Assembly (NCBI GenBank): GCA_942492065.1
Contig: CALODV010000013.1
Location: 930,001-994,000, forward strand
Direction: 5' to 3'
Length of the DNA: 64,000 nucleotides
Source of the DNA: G963665815 sp942492065
GTDB taxonomy: Bacteria > Cloacimonadota > Cloacimonadia > Cloacimonadales > JAIOQZ01
Of this stretch, positions 52,460 through 60,418 are shown piece by piece. The notes below the pieces were generated by a model. The model worked only from the letters and a program-made list of their open reading frames with translations, searched no databases and was not told the origin of the DNA. The position numbers and the translations under genes were made by a program. The first letter of the stretch is position 1, and every line of letters begins with the position of its first letter.

Positions 52460-52489
52460 ATTATACAGTCTAATAGAAGTATCGGTCAA
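52460..52489 (-). promoter_or_regulatory. Sigma-70 promoter for copy 1
   Basis: TTGACC (52489-52484) and a perfect TATAAT (52465-52460) are separated by 18 nt. The start TTG is 22 nt from the -10. The 30-nt element is nearly identical to 53143-53172. Confidence 0.88.
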
Positions 52490-52542
52490 TAAGTTTCAGT
52501 TTTGTGATTTTGAGCTTGTTATAAATGTTGACATTATAGTTA

Positions 52543-53118
52543 TTAAAAAGGTTCTTCAACAATAATCATTTTTTTCTGAATATCATGTTTAAAATCGATC
52601 TTTACTCTAATCCATGATTCAACAGGTTCTCCGTTTTTTATTGCAGGCTTGACCCACCATTTCTTGGCGTAAAAATATGCATATATATCCAATCCGAATT
52701 TGCCTTTTTCTACTGATTTCATAACTGCAACAGCTCCAGTATCTCCATTCTCAAGAATTTGAATATCGAGCTCCATAACACAGTTTCCCGGTGGTAATTC
52801 ATGTTTCCGGGGGGGATTATAAAACCAGCTGCCTACTAATTCCGGATGATTATCATATTCAAAATTGTCTGATGCTTCGTTTTTAATAATTTTCATTCTG
52901 AGAGCTGTTAACATATCCTGAAGCTCTGTAAAATCCTCTGTATCAATTTCAGCATCTGGGGAAAGTCGTCTGATATCTTCTTTAAGGTTGTTCAGAACCT
53001 TAAAGTAATCAGGTGAATCTTCAGCAAAGCCTGTTGCACATGTGCAACCACATCCACTAATACTGAAAATAACTATAAAAGACACAGTCACTGTTATCAA
53101 TGCTTTTAATATCTGCAT
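52543..53118 (-). CDS. Lipoprotein with TonB C-terminal-like domain, copy 2
   Basis: A 191-residue paralogue of the gene at 51848. The signal peptide ends FSISGC (Cys23), followed by two more Cys (C25, C27). The C-terminal domain has MELDIQILENGDTGAVAVM and AKKWWVKPAIKNGEPVESWIRV, the TonB-C pattern. The ATG at 53118 has GGAGG eight nt upstream. The two genes form a tandem duplication, each with its own promoter. Function unknown. Confidence 0.8.
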   Translation of the reverse strand: MQILKALITVTVSFIVIFSISGCGCTCATGFAEDSPDYFKVLNNLKEDIRRLSPDAEIDTEDFTELQDMLTALRMKIIKNEASDNFEYDNHPELVGSWFYNPPRKHELPPGNCVMELDIQILENGDTGAVAVMKSVEKGKFGLDIYAYFYAKKWWVKPAIKNGEPVESWIRVKIDFKHDIQKKMIIVEEPF

Positions 53119-53142
53119 TACATTTTCCTCCAATAAAATGGC

Positions 53143-53172
53143 ATTATACAATCTAAACGAAGTATCGGTCAA
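53143..53172 (-). promoter_or_regulatory. Sigma-70 promoter for copy 2
   Basis: TTGACC (53172-53167) and TATAAT (53148-53143) with 18 nt spacing. The spacer differs from the copy-1 promoter at only a few positions, and the flank AACTTATTGACC is shared too, so promoter and gene were duplicated together. Confidence 0.88.
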
Positions 53173-53214
53173 TAAGTTTCCTCAATAATTTCAGTTGTCT
53201 GTAACCGTCCGAAT

Positions 53215-53243
53215 GCGTACATCTTCAGCCCGATAGCGTACAT
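53215..53243 (+). promoter_or_regulatory. Tandem GCGTACAT sites upstream of the sigma-54 promoter
   Basis: Two copies of GCGTACAT (53215-53222 and 53236-53243) lie exactly 21 nt apart, two helical turns, and about 55-80 nt upstream of the -24 element. That is the position of enhancer sites for an RpoN activator. The activator is not encoded in the window. Confidence 0.5.
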
Positions 53244-53297
53244 ATATGAACATAGCTTCGAGACGTTAATTGATTGTTATTAAAAGATAAAGCTTGT

Positions 53298-53313
53298 TGG
53301 CACAGTGATTGCA
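53298..53313 (+). promoter_or_regulatory. Sigma-54 (RpoN) -24/-12 promoter
   Basis: TTGGCAC at 53297-53303 and TTGCA at 53309-53313 with five nt between them match the consensus TGGCAC-N5-TTGC exactly. The HlyD-family start codon lies 25 nt farther at 53338. Transcription of the efflux operon should require an ATP-driven activator. Confidence 0.9.
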
Positions 53314-53337
53314 TTATATAGTGCGAAAGGAATTAAT

Positions 53338-54594
53338 ATGGATAGAAAAATTGAAAAAAAAAAGTGGAGTTTGAAAAGAATCACTTATACATCAATTATC
53401 CTTATCCTTGCGATACTTGTTCTTTATAAATGCACATTCAGTGATAACAGAAGTACTGTTGATGTTGAGAAAAACAAGCTGTTCTACAGCACTGTTGAAA
53501 AGAAAGAGTTCTCGGACTTTATCAATGTTTCCGGTGTGGTTGCTCCTATCAGCACAATTTATCTGGATCTGCTTTCCGGTGGACGTATCGAAGAGATATA
53601 TCTCGAGGAAGGTGTTCACGTAAATAAAGGTGATAAGCTTTTTCGAATGAGCAACACGGATCTGCACCTGAACATAATGACGAGAGAAGCGAATCTGGCA
53701 GAACAGATGAACAATCTGCGTAATACCAGACTTTCCATGGAACAGAATAAACTGCGTTTAAAGCAGGATATTGTAGAAATAAATCATCTCATCAACAAGC
53801 AGAAGCGTTCATTCAATCAGGCAAAAAATCTGTATGAAAAAAGCTATATCTCTAAGGAAGAATATGATTCCTCCAAAGAGACCTACGAATATTATCTTCA
53901 GAAGAAGGATATAATTATTGAGAGTCAGAAACAGGACTCGGTTTTCAGATCAGTACAGATCAGTCAGTTGGAAAGCTCGGTTGAAAGAATGCAGGCGAAT
54001 CTGGATATTATCAAGCAGAAACTGGACAATCTGGTTGTTAAAGCCCCTGTAACAGGAGAACTTGCCCGTCTTGACGGTGATATTGGTGAAGCCAAGAATC
54101 AGGGTCAGCGAGTAGGCTGGATCAATGTTCTGGACAGTTATAAGATCATGGCAGATGTCGATGAACACTATATATCCCGCATTACGAGAGGTCTGGAGGG
54201 ACAGTTTAAGTTTAACAGCGAGTCATACGGAATCAGAGTTAAGAAAGTATTCAGTGAAGTAAAGGACGGAAAGTTCAGGATCGAAATGGTATTCTCCGGA
54301 GAAATACCGGAAAAAATCAGAATAGGTCAGACTTTCCATGTAAGACTGCAGTTAAGTGAGTCGAACCATGCACTACAGATTCAAAGGGGCGGATTCTACA
54401 ATTCGACCGGTGGAAACTGGGTATATGTTGTTTCGGAAGATGGTACTTATGCAGAAAAGAGAAATATAAAAATCGGTAAAATGAACCCTGTAGCTTTCGA
54501 AATTCTGGAAGGGCTCAGTATAGATGAAAAAGTTATTATATCAAGCTACGACAGTTTCAACGATGCCGAAAAACTAATATTAAAAGATCACTAA
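53338..54594 (+). CDS. Periplasmic adaptor of a MacAB/HlyD-type efflux system
   Basis: A 418-residue membrane-fusion protein. One N-terminal transmembrane helix (about 17-34) is followed by the first half of a lipoyl domain (IEEIYLEEGVHVNKGDKLF), a long coiled-coil hairpin (residues about 110-225), the second lipoyl half (LDNLVVKAPVTGELARLDGDIG) and barrel domains ending at the C-terminus. It should link the inner membrane ABC transporter to an outer membrane channel. The ATG at 53338 has AAAGG upstream. First gene of the sigma-54 operon. Confidence 0.88.
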   Translation: MDRKIEKKKWSLKRITYTSIILILAILVLYKCTFSDNRSTVDVEKNKLFYSTVEKKEFSDFINVSGVVAPISTIYLDLLSGGRIEEIYLEEGVHVNKGDKLFRMSNTDLHLNIMTREANLAEQMNNLRNTRLSMEQNKLRLKQDIVEINHLINKQKRSFNQAKNLYEKSYISKEEYDSSKETYEYYLQKKDIIIESQKQDSVFRSVQISQLESSVERMQANLDIIKQKLDNLVVKAPVTGELARLDGDIGEAKNQGQRVGWINVLDSYKIMADVDEHYISRITRGLEGQFKFNSESYGIRVKKVFSEVKDGKFRIEMVFSGEIPEKIRIGQTFHVRLQLSESNHALQIQRGGFYNSTGGNWVYVVSEDGTYAEKRNIKIGKMNPVAFEILEGLSIDEKVIISSYDSFNDAEKLILKDH

Positions 54595-54622
54595 AGAAAA
54601 ATTTAGAAACCACGGAGGTAAA

Positions 54623-55312
54623 ATGATAACAACCCGTAACCTGAAAAAGATTTATCGTACAGATGAAATTGAAACAACTGCACTGAATAATATTAATCTG
54701 GAGATTACAGATGGTGAATTTGTAGCTATCATGGGTCCGTCCGGTTGTGGTAAATCAACACTTTTAAACCTTCTTGGTCTGCTTGATAATCCTTCTGAAG
54801 GCAAGATGAGCTTTCTGGGGCAGGAAGTCTCAGGATATTCGGAAAAACAGAGAACAAAGCTCAGAAAATCCAATATTGGTTTCATATTCCAGAGTTTCAA
54901 CCTGATAGATGAATTGACGGTTTATGAGAATACAGAACTGCCGTTATTATACATGAAAGTACCTCCACGTGAACGAAAAAAACGTGTGGAGGAGATTCTG
55001 GAAAAGATGAATATTATCCACCGTAAGAATCACTTTCCTCAGCAGCTTTCGGGTGGACAACAGCAGAGAGTAGCTGTAGCAAGGGCTGTTATAACCAAGC
55101 CAAAACTTATACTTGCAGATGAGCCTACCGGTAACCTGGACTCGTCTCACGGGGAAGAAGTAATGAATCTTCTTACTCAGCTTAATAAAGAAGGAACAAC
55201 AATTGTAATGGTTACCCACTCGCCATCACATGCGGAGTACTCTCAAAGAGTTATACAGCTTTTCGACGGTCATATCGTCACAGAAAACGTAAAAGAAGAA
55301 TTTCAGTTATAA
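54623..55312 (+). CDS. ABC transporter ATP-binding protein (MacB/LolD group)
   Basis: The 229-residue ATPase has Walker A MGPSGCGKST, Q-loop FIFQSFN, signature LSGGQQQRVAVARA and Walker B LILADEPTGNLDS with the H-loop in VTHSP. Sequence style is that of the MacB/LolD/FtsE class, which drives mechanotransmission rather than transmembrane transport. It follows the adaptor by 28 nt and GGAGG precedes its ATG. It pairs with the permease at 55403. Confidence 0.96.
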   Translation: MITTRNLKKIYRTDEIETTALNNINLEITDGEFVAIMGPSGCGKSTLLNLLGLLDNPSEGKMSFLGQEVSGYSEKQRTKLRKSNIGFIFQSFNLIDELTVYENTELPLLYMKVPPRERKKRVEEILEKMNIIHRKNHFPQQLSGGQQQRVAVARAVITKPKLILADEPTGNLDSSHGEEVMNLLTQLNKEGTTIVMVTHSPSHAEYSQRVIQLFDGHIVTENVKEEFQL

Positions 55313-55347
55313 ATAATCAAAAGATTCATACATTTCTGTAACCAAAA

Positions 55348-55388
55348 CAGTGCCGGATTGATTTTCCTCCCTCATTGGTCCGGCACTG
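55348..55388. other. Hairpin between ATPase and permease genes
   Basis: CAGTGCCGGA (55348-55357) and TCCGGCACTG (55379-55388) form a perfect 10-bp stem with a 21-nt loop, 14 nt before the permease start and 35 nt after the ATPase stop. No T-run follows. It could moderate read-through, shield mRNA ends or set subunit ratios. Confidence 0.55.
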
Positions 55389-55402
55389 CTTAAAGAGGAA
55401 AA

Positions 55403-57820
55403 ATGTTTAAGAATTATATATTTACAGCTTTTCGTAACTTCAGAAGAAACTGGTTTTACAGCTTTCTCAACATACTGAGCCTGGCTATCGGAATAACATG
55501 TGTTATCCTTATTTCCCTGTATGTTGCTGATGAGTTGTCTTATGATAAAGTCCATAAAAATCACGACAGAATACACAGGCTGGAATCACATTTTCTGGTC
55601 AAAGAGCAAGAAGATTATTTTGCTCTGACACCTTTTCCTCTTGCATCAATGCTGGCAGAAGAAATCCCGGAAATAGAATCATACTGCCGTTTTATGAATA
55701 TCTCCCGAGGATCGGATATCCTCTATGAATACAATGGAAAGAAGTTTCAGGAAAACGAGACTTTCTACGCTGACTCAACTCTTTTCACCATGTTTACACA
55801 CGAATTCGTCAAAGGAACTCCGGAACATGCACTCAGCAGACCGTTTACTGTGGTAATCACAGAAGAGTTGGCAGACAGGCTTTTCGGAGATGAAGATCCG
55901 ATAGGTAAATCCGTTAAAATGGAAAACAGAGATGATTATGAGGTTACCGGAGTAATTAAAAACTTACCGGAAAATATGCATTTGCAGTTCAAGTGTGCTC
56001 TTTCTATGGAAACTTTATTATCAGATCAGAATTTTGCGCTTAGAAACAACCATCCGAATGCATTATGGAATGTACAGGTTTACTCTTACATTATGTTGCG
56101 TAAAGGTACGGATATCAAGGCTGTGCATGAAAAATTCCAGGTATTCTACAAAGAAGTGATGGAAGCAACCGGAAAAGCTTTGAACATCTCTTTCGAATTG
56201 TTAACTTCACCACTTACCGATATTCATTTCCATTCAAAAGTGGATTGGGACTTGGAAACAGGTAATTTTTCATATATTATAATTTTTATTGCAATCGCTT
56301 TTTTCCTAATTTTCATAGCCTGTATTAACTACATGAATATGGCAACAGCCAGATCAGTTAAAAGGGCAAAAGAAATTGGTATGAGAAAAGTTGTAGGTGC
56401 TGTGAAAGGGCAGATAGCAGCTCAGTTTATGGTAGAAGCATTTCTGACTGCCCTTTCTGCCTTAATTATATCACTGGTATTTGTGGAACTGCTTTTACCT
56501 GAGTTCAACTTCCTGACAGCTAAGAGCTTCGAGTTCTCTGAAATACTGACACCGTATTTCCTGGGACTCATGTTTGCAATTGTTGTTTTGACAGGACTTG
56601 TATCGGGATCGTATCCGGCATTTTATCTGTCTGCTTTTGACCCGATTTCCGTGCTTAAATCAGGTAATATGAAGGGCAAAGGCGGTTTTTTAAGAAAGCT
56701 GCTTGTTGTTGTGCAGTTTACAATATCTACTTCTATGATTATAGCAACTCTGATTGTGGCATTACAGCTAAACTACCTGAGAACAAAAGACCTGGGATTT
56801 CAGAAAGAAAATATTGTCGTTACCTCTGTACGTGACACACTTATCATTAACAGGATAGAATATGTTCTGGAAGAGTTGCGCAAACATCCGGATATTGAAG
56901 ATGTTGCCACTGCGTATATGCTGCCGGGTACAGGAGGAGCAGGAAAACTGGTAATGAAACTGGAGACAGATGACGGTTTTACCGAGCGTCCGCTTAATTT
57001 CTACTATATTGACTACCATTGCATGGATTTGCTTGGAATAGAACTGCTCTACGGAAGACAGTTTGATGAGAACATCCAGTCCGATGACTCTACCGCTTTC
57101 ATAATCAATGAAACAGCTGCAAAGACTTTTGGCTGGGGTGATAATGCTCTGGAAAAGAGAATTCAATTTGGTATTGGTGGTCCGAGGCCAATGCGTGACG
57201 GTAGAGTGATAGGGGTTGTGAAAGATTTTAACTATCAGTCTCTGCACAACAAAGTAGAACCAATTCTGCTTATTCCTGTGGATATGGGAAACAGAATTGC
57301 TATAAAGCTAAAGGGCAGAAATGTTAACGAAACAATAAATTTCATGAATTCAATCTGGGAATCGATCAGTCCCAGACCAATGGATTATTTCTTTATGGAT
57401 CAGAAGCTGGATAAATATTATCGAACTGAGAAGAATCTATCAATAATGTTCACATACTTATCAGCGTTATCGATTCTTATTTCCTGTTTGGGCTTACTTG
57501 GGCTCTCTTCATACATAATTGCTCAGAGAACAAAAGAAATCGGTATAAGAAAGGTATTTGGAGCTACAAACGGTAATATTATAGTTACTCTTGTAAAAAA
57601 CTTTATTCAGCTTGTTTCGATAGGCTGCGTTTTAGCTGTTGTTATCAGTTATTTCCTTATGTATAAATGGTTGGAAAGTTTCATATACAGCGTAAAAATC
57701 CCATTTTATGTGTTTATACTTGGAATTCTGATTTCAATGGCTATTGCAGTCATTACTATTCTGTTCCATGCAGTTAAAGCGTCTAATACAAATCCTGCTG
57801 ATTCACTTCTCTATGAGTAA
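55403..57820 (+). CDS. FtsX/MacB-family ABC transporter permease
   Basis: The 805-residue permease has a helix near residues 20-42, a large periplasmic MacB core domain (to about 280), three helices of a first FtsX domain (about 285-425), a second helix and periplasmic domain (about 430-660) and a last FtsX domain (about 685-800). The FtsX signature RTKEIGIRKVFGAT is present near the C-terminus, with a similar RAKEIGMRKVVGA in the first domain. The double-FtsX, 800-residue layout is common in Bacteroidetes and relatives. It probably exports a peptide, lipid or drug together with the adaptor. Confidence 0.92.
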   Translation: MFKNYIFTAFRNFRRNWFYSFLNILSLAIGITCVILISLYVADELSYDKVHKNHDRIHRLESHFLVKEQEDYFALTPFPLASMLAEEIPEIESYCRFMNISRGSDILYEYNGKKFQENETFYADSTLFTMFTHEFVKGTPEHALSRPFTVVITEELADRLFGDEDPIGKSVKMENRDDYEVTGVIKNLPENMHLQFKCALSMETLLSDQNFALRNNHPNALWNVQVYSYIMLRKGTDIKAVHEKFQVFYKEVMEATGKALNISFELLTSPLTDIHFHSKVDWDLETGNFSYIIIFIAIAFFLIFIACINYMNMATARSVKRAKEIGMRKVVGAVKGQIAAQFMVEAFLTALSALIISLVFVELLLPEFNFLTAKSFEFSEILTPYFLGLMFAIVVLTGLVSGSYPAFYLSAFDPISVLKSGNMKGKGGFLRKLLVVVQFTISTSMIIATLIVALQLNYLRTKDLGFQKENIVVTSVRDTLIINRIEYVLEELRKHPDIEDVATAYMLPGTGGAGKLVMKLETDDGFTERPLNFYYIDYHCMDLLGIELLYGRQFDENIQSDDSTAFIINETAAKTFGWGDNALEKRIQFGIGGPRPMRDGRVIGVVKDFNYQSLHNKVEPILLIPVDMGNRIAIKLKGRNVNETINFMNSIWESISPRPMDYFFMDQKLDKYYRTEKNLSIMFTYLSALSILISCLGLLGLSSYIIAQRTKEIGIRKVFGATNGNIIVTLVKNFIQLVSIGCVLAVVISYFLMYKWLESFIYSVKIPFYVFILGILISMAIAVITILFHAVKASNTNPADSLLYE

Positions 57821-57882
57821 TTGTATTTATATTGCAGCGGTTTATGTAGAAAATTGTGAATAATTCCAAGGGGATGTCGGGA

Positions 57883-58248
57883 CTATTTCTTATTAAGTAT
57901 TTTATTAACAACTGCCGAGAGATTATCCTCATTAACAGGTTTAATGATATAGTGTTTTGCACCGATTTTGATCAGGTCAATTATTTTACTTTTGTCTTGA
58001 GCAGAGCTTATCATAATGATATTTGCAGCAGGGAAAGAATGCATAAGTTTCTGCAGGGCTTCTTTGCCATTCATTAAAGGCATAGCAACATCGAGAGTTA
58101 TTATATCCGGTTGAGCATTTTCATATTCAATATAACCATGCAAGCCGTCACTTGCCTCACCAACGACCTCATGTCCCATTTTTTCCAGAAGTGTTCTTAA
58201 TGTTTTCAGCATGATTTTGGAATCATCAACTATAACGAATTTAGCCAT
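57883..58248 (-). CDS. CheY-like single-domain response regulator
   Basis: A 121-residue receiver without an output domain. The acidic pair D8-D9, the phosphorylation site D53 (TLDVAMP), S81 and K103 (IIKPV) are all in place, so it should be phosphorylatable. AGGGG precedes the ATG. It converges with the permease gene with 62 nt between them and has no histidine kinase or chemotaxis gene nearby. A link to the sigma-54 operon is not supported, since it lacks an AAA+ domain. Confidence 0.93.
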   Translation of the reverse strand: MAKFVIVDDSKIMLKTLRTLLEKMGHEVVGEASDGLHGYIEYENAQPDIITLDVAMPLMNGKEALQKLMHSFPAANIIMISSAQDKSKIIDLIKIGAKHYIIKPVNEDNLSAVVNKILNKK

Positions 58249-58675
58249 TCATCTATCCCCTGGAGACCTTTGCATATAAATCAAAATCTGGATATCTGTT
58301 AATATTTCTGATTTATAGCTAATATCAATACAAAGGTAACTCTCTCTTTTTTCCTAAAAGATAACAAATTTAGAAAAGAGTCAAAGAAAAAATATCGTGA
58401 ATTATAGGTGTATTTGCATTTAACAAGTATTAGTTCATATCTTGGATGGGATTTATTTCCTGTAACTTCATAAAACTCCTTTGCAAATAGTTGAAACCCG
58501 TAGATGTTTCCGAAGGAACACATCCAGAAAAAACGGAATGACACGGAGTATAATCCGTGAGATGTCTGTGTGCGGACTTGAGTTGTTACAAACGAAGTTT
58601 GGAAAGACTTGAGGTCGCTATATAATTTAAATAATCGACTCTGATTAGGGAGCTTTAATATTATAACTACACCCA
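58249..58675. other. Gene-free gap with one repeat
   Basis: A 427-nt stretch between cheY-like and holB. It contains the 27-nt repeat at 58501-58527 and a short palindrome CACGGA/TCCGTG just after it. The minus-strand frame 58299-58676 reads through this repeat, has a GTG start abutting the holB stop and shows no family features, so it is not called. Confidence 0.6.
58501..58527 (+). repeat. 27-nt interspersed repeat, copy 2
   Basis: TAGATGTTTCCGAA followed by GGAACACATCCAG. It matches the reverse complement of 15468-15494 at 25 of 27 positions. Confidence 0.85.
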
Positions 58676-59788
58676 CTATCTGAAGCTGAAAAACTTGCTG
58701 ATATGCAGGAAAAGATCCATTAGAATCAGTTGTGGATTTACATGGCGTTTCAGTTTTGACTGTTCTGCCTGGAAATAGTTGAGCAGTTCGTGGATTCTGG
58801 TATCCACATTATCATCATGCTCATAGAATAAATCGAAAATCTCGGTCTTATCAATATTGGCAATCTCATCCGGATGGTTTTTATACATGGCAATATCACT
58901 GAAGAAAATCGACAGATGCACAAGCAGTTCCTTGAGGATATTGTTCAGAACATTTCCACGACTTCGTTTTATCATATCAAGAAGCTCAATCTCATTCTGA
59001 TTAACAATTATACTGAGGAAGTGGAACATTATCTGACGTGCTTCACCTGTATCTTCTTCAACCAGATTTATAGCATGCTCCAGATTACCGTTAGCAATCT
59101 TGGCAATAGTTTTTGCTCTCAGTACGGATACATCATGATTCTTAAACAGAAACTTCTCGATACTGTCATTGGAAAGCTTATTGAAAGGTATTTTCTGACA
59201 TCTTGAGAGTATTGTAGGAAGCAGTGAGTGTTCCTGAGAAGTCGTCAGGATAATAATGGAATCACCGGGAGGTTCTTCCAGAGTTTTCAGGAAGGCATTG
59301 GCAGTTGCTGTATTCATCTTATCAGCGTTTTCCACAATATAGACCTTATATGAGCTCTCGTTAGGAGTCATATTGATTCTGTGCTGCAGCATTCTGATCA
59401 TATCAATACGTATTTCGGAATTGCCTGAAAAAACAAATTGTTTATGAGGAGTACGGATTTTGTTTTCGATATACCCCTGATATTCACTGAGGAATTTCTG
59501 GTTCTTAATCTCACCATCAAGCGAGATATTTATGTTCGGGGTGGGAAAGATATACAGGAAGTCAGGATGAGAAAAACTAAGGAATTTTCTACAGGAAGAA
59601 CACACACCGCATGGACGCGAAGATTGAGTGGTATGGCAGTTTAGAGCCATACCAAACAATAACGCAGTTTTAAATTTTCCAACACCTTCATGACCATAGA
59701 ATAAGTATGAGTTAGCAATCTTCCTAGAAATAATGGAGGACTGCAGAATATTTATTGCTCTGTCCTGATTGATTATCTGTCTGAACAT
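58676..59788 (-). CDS. holB: DNA polymerase III delta' subunit
   Basis: A 370-residue clamp-loader subunit. The N-terminal AAA+ part has a P-loop-like GHEGVGKF (32-39) lacking the Ser/Thr, as in delta', and a Cys cluster (C60, C63, C66) consistent with the structural zinc site. MTPNESSYKVYIVENADKMN and LKTLEEPPGDSIIILTT are typical of the family. It is the last gene of gltX-GNAT-holB and starts 3 nt after the GNAT stop. Confidence 0.92.
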   Translation of the reverse strand: MFRQIINQDRAINILQSSIISRKIANSYLFYGHEGVGKFKTALLFGMALNCHTTQSSRPCGVCSSCRKFLSFSHPDFLYIFPTPNINISLDGEIKNQKFLSEYQGYIENKIRTPHKQFVFSGNSEIRIDMIRMLQHRINMTPNESSYKVYIVENADKMNTATANAFLKTLEEPPGDSIIILTTSQEHSLLPTILSRCQKIPFNKLSNDSIEKFLFKNHDVSVLRAKTIAKIANGNLEHAINLVEEDTGEARQIMFHFLSIIVNQNEIELLDMIKRSRGNVLNNILKELLVHLSIFFSDIAMYKNHPDEIANIDKTEIFDLFYEHDDNVDTRIHELLNYFQAEQSKLKRHVNPQLILMDLFLHISKFFSFR

Positions 59789-59791
59789 TTA

Positions 59792-60397
59792 TTAAATGAT
59801 TTCCAGTCCCGGAGAACCGAAGTCCTGTGTTTTGAACTTTTCTATAACTGTATTGATATAAACGCTTTCGAACTCAGTTGAAACAATATCCATGAAAACG
59901 GTATTATAGGTTTCTCCACCAAGAGTTTTTGAATTTCTTCTGAAACCTATCTTCTTGAAACCGCATTTTTCAAAGCATTTTATAGCTCTTTCATTGTATG
60001 AGTATACTTCAACCATAATATTTTTGAGATTAAGAACATTGAAACTGTGATCAAGCAGAAGTTTTATTGCATCTGCTCCGTAGCCACGTCCCCAGAAGTT
60101 CTTATCACCGATCATGATTCCAAGTTCTGCAGTTGCGTTTACAGAATCAATATTAGCAATACTGCAGGATCCGATAAGCTTATCTGTTTCCAGATCAATA
60201 ATAGAAAATGCAGGCTCATATGTCTTAGATTTTTTTTCCAGAACATCAAATTCTTTTTCAACACTATATACGACCTCTGCCATATTCATATATTGCATTA
60301 CTTCGAAGTCATTAAGCCATAAAGAATACTTTTCAGCATCTTTTGCACTGAGAGGTGATAAAAATACTTTTTCACCAATTAACCTTCTGTAGCTCAT
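59792..60397 (-). CDS. GNAT-family N-acetyltransferase (RimJ/RimL-like)
   Basis: A 201-residue acetyltransferase. The acetyl-CoA pyrophosphate loop is FWGRGYGADA. The preceding strand pair (FSIIDLETDKLIGSCSI, AELGIMIGD) and the later NERAIKCFEKCGFKKIGFRR are the standard motifs. Substrate unknown; RimJ/RimL proteins modify ribosomal protein N-termini or small molecules. It is 21 nt downstream of gltX. Confidence 0.88.
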   Translation of the reverse strand: MSYRRLIGEKVFLSPLSAKDAEKYSLWLNDFEVMQYMNMAEVVYSVEKEFDVLEKKSKTYEPAFSIIDLETDKLIGSCSIANIDSVNATAELGIMIGDKNFWGRGYGADAIKLLLDHSFNVLNLKNIMVEVYSYNERAIKCFEKCGFKKIGFRRNSKTLGGETYNTVFMDIVSTEFESVYINTVIEKFKTQDFGSPGLEII

Positions 60398-60418
60398 AAT
60401 ATCTCCTTTAAGCGTTTA

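Noticed and set aside
52439..52489. MTDTSIRLYN-type N-termini of the two TonB-like genes
   Set aside because: These codons are the translated promoter (TTGACC...TATAAT). Both genes have a lipoprotein signal with a proper binding site farther in.
57883..58248. CheY-like gene as activator of the sigma-54 promoter
   Set aside because: The protein ends after the receiver domain and has no AAA+ or DNA-binding part, so it cannot be the RpoN activator itself.
58299..58676. 125-residue minus-strand frame after holB
   Set aside because: It begins with a GTG touching the holB stop, reads through the 27-nt interspersed repeat and palindrome, and shows no domain or composition typical of proteins.
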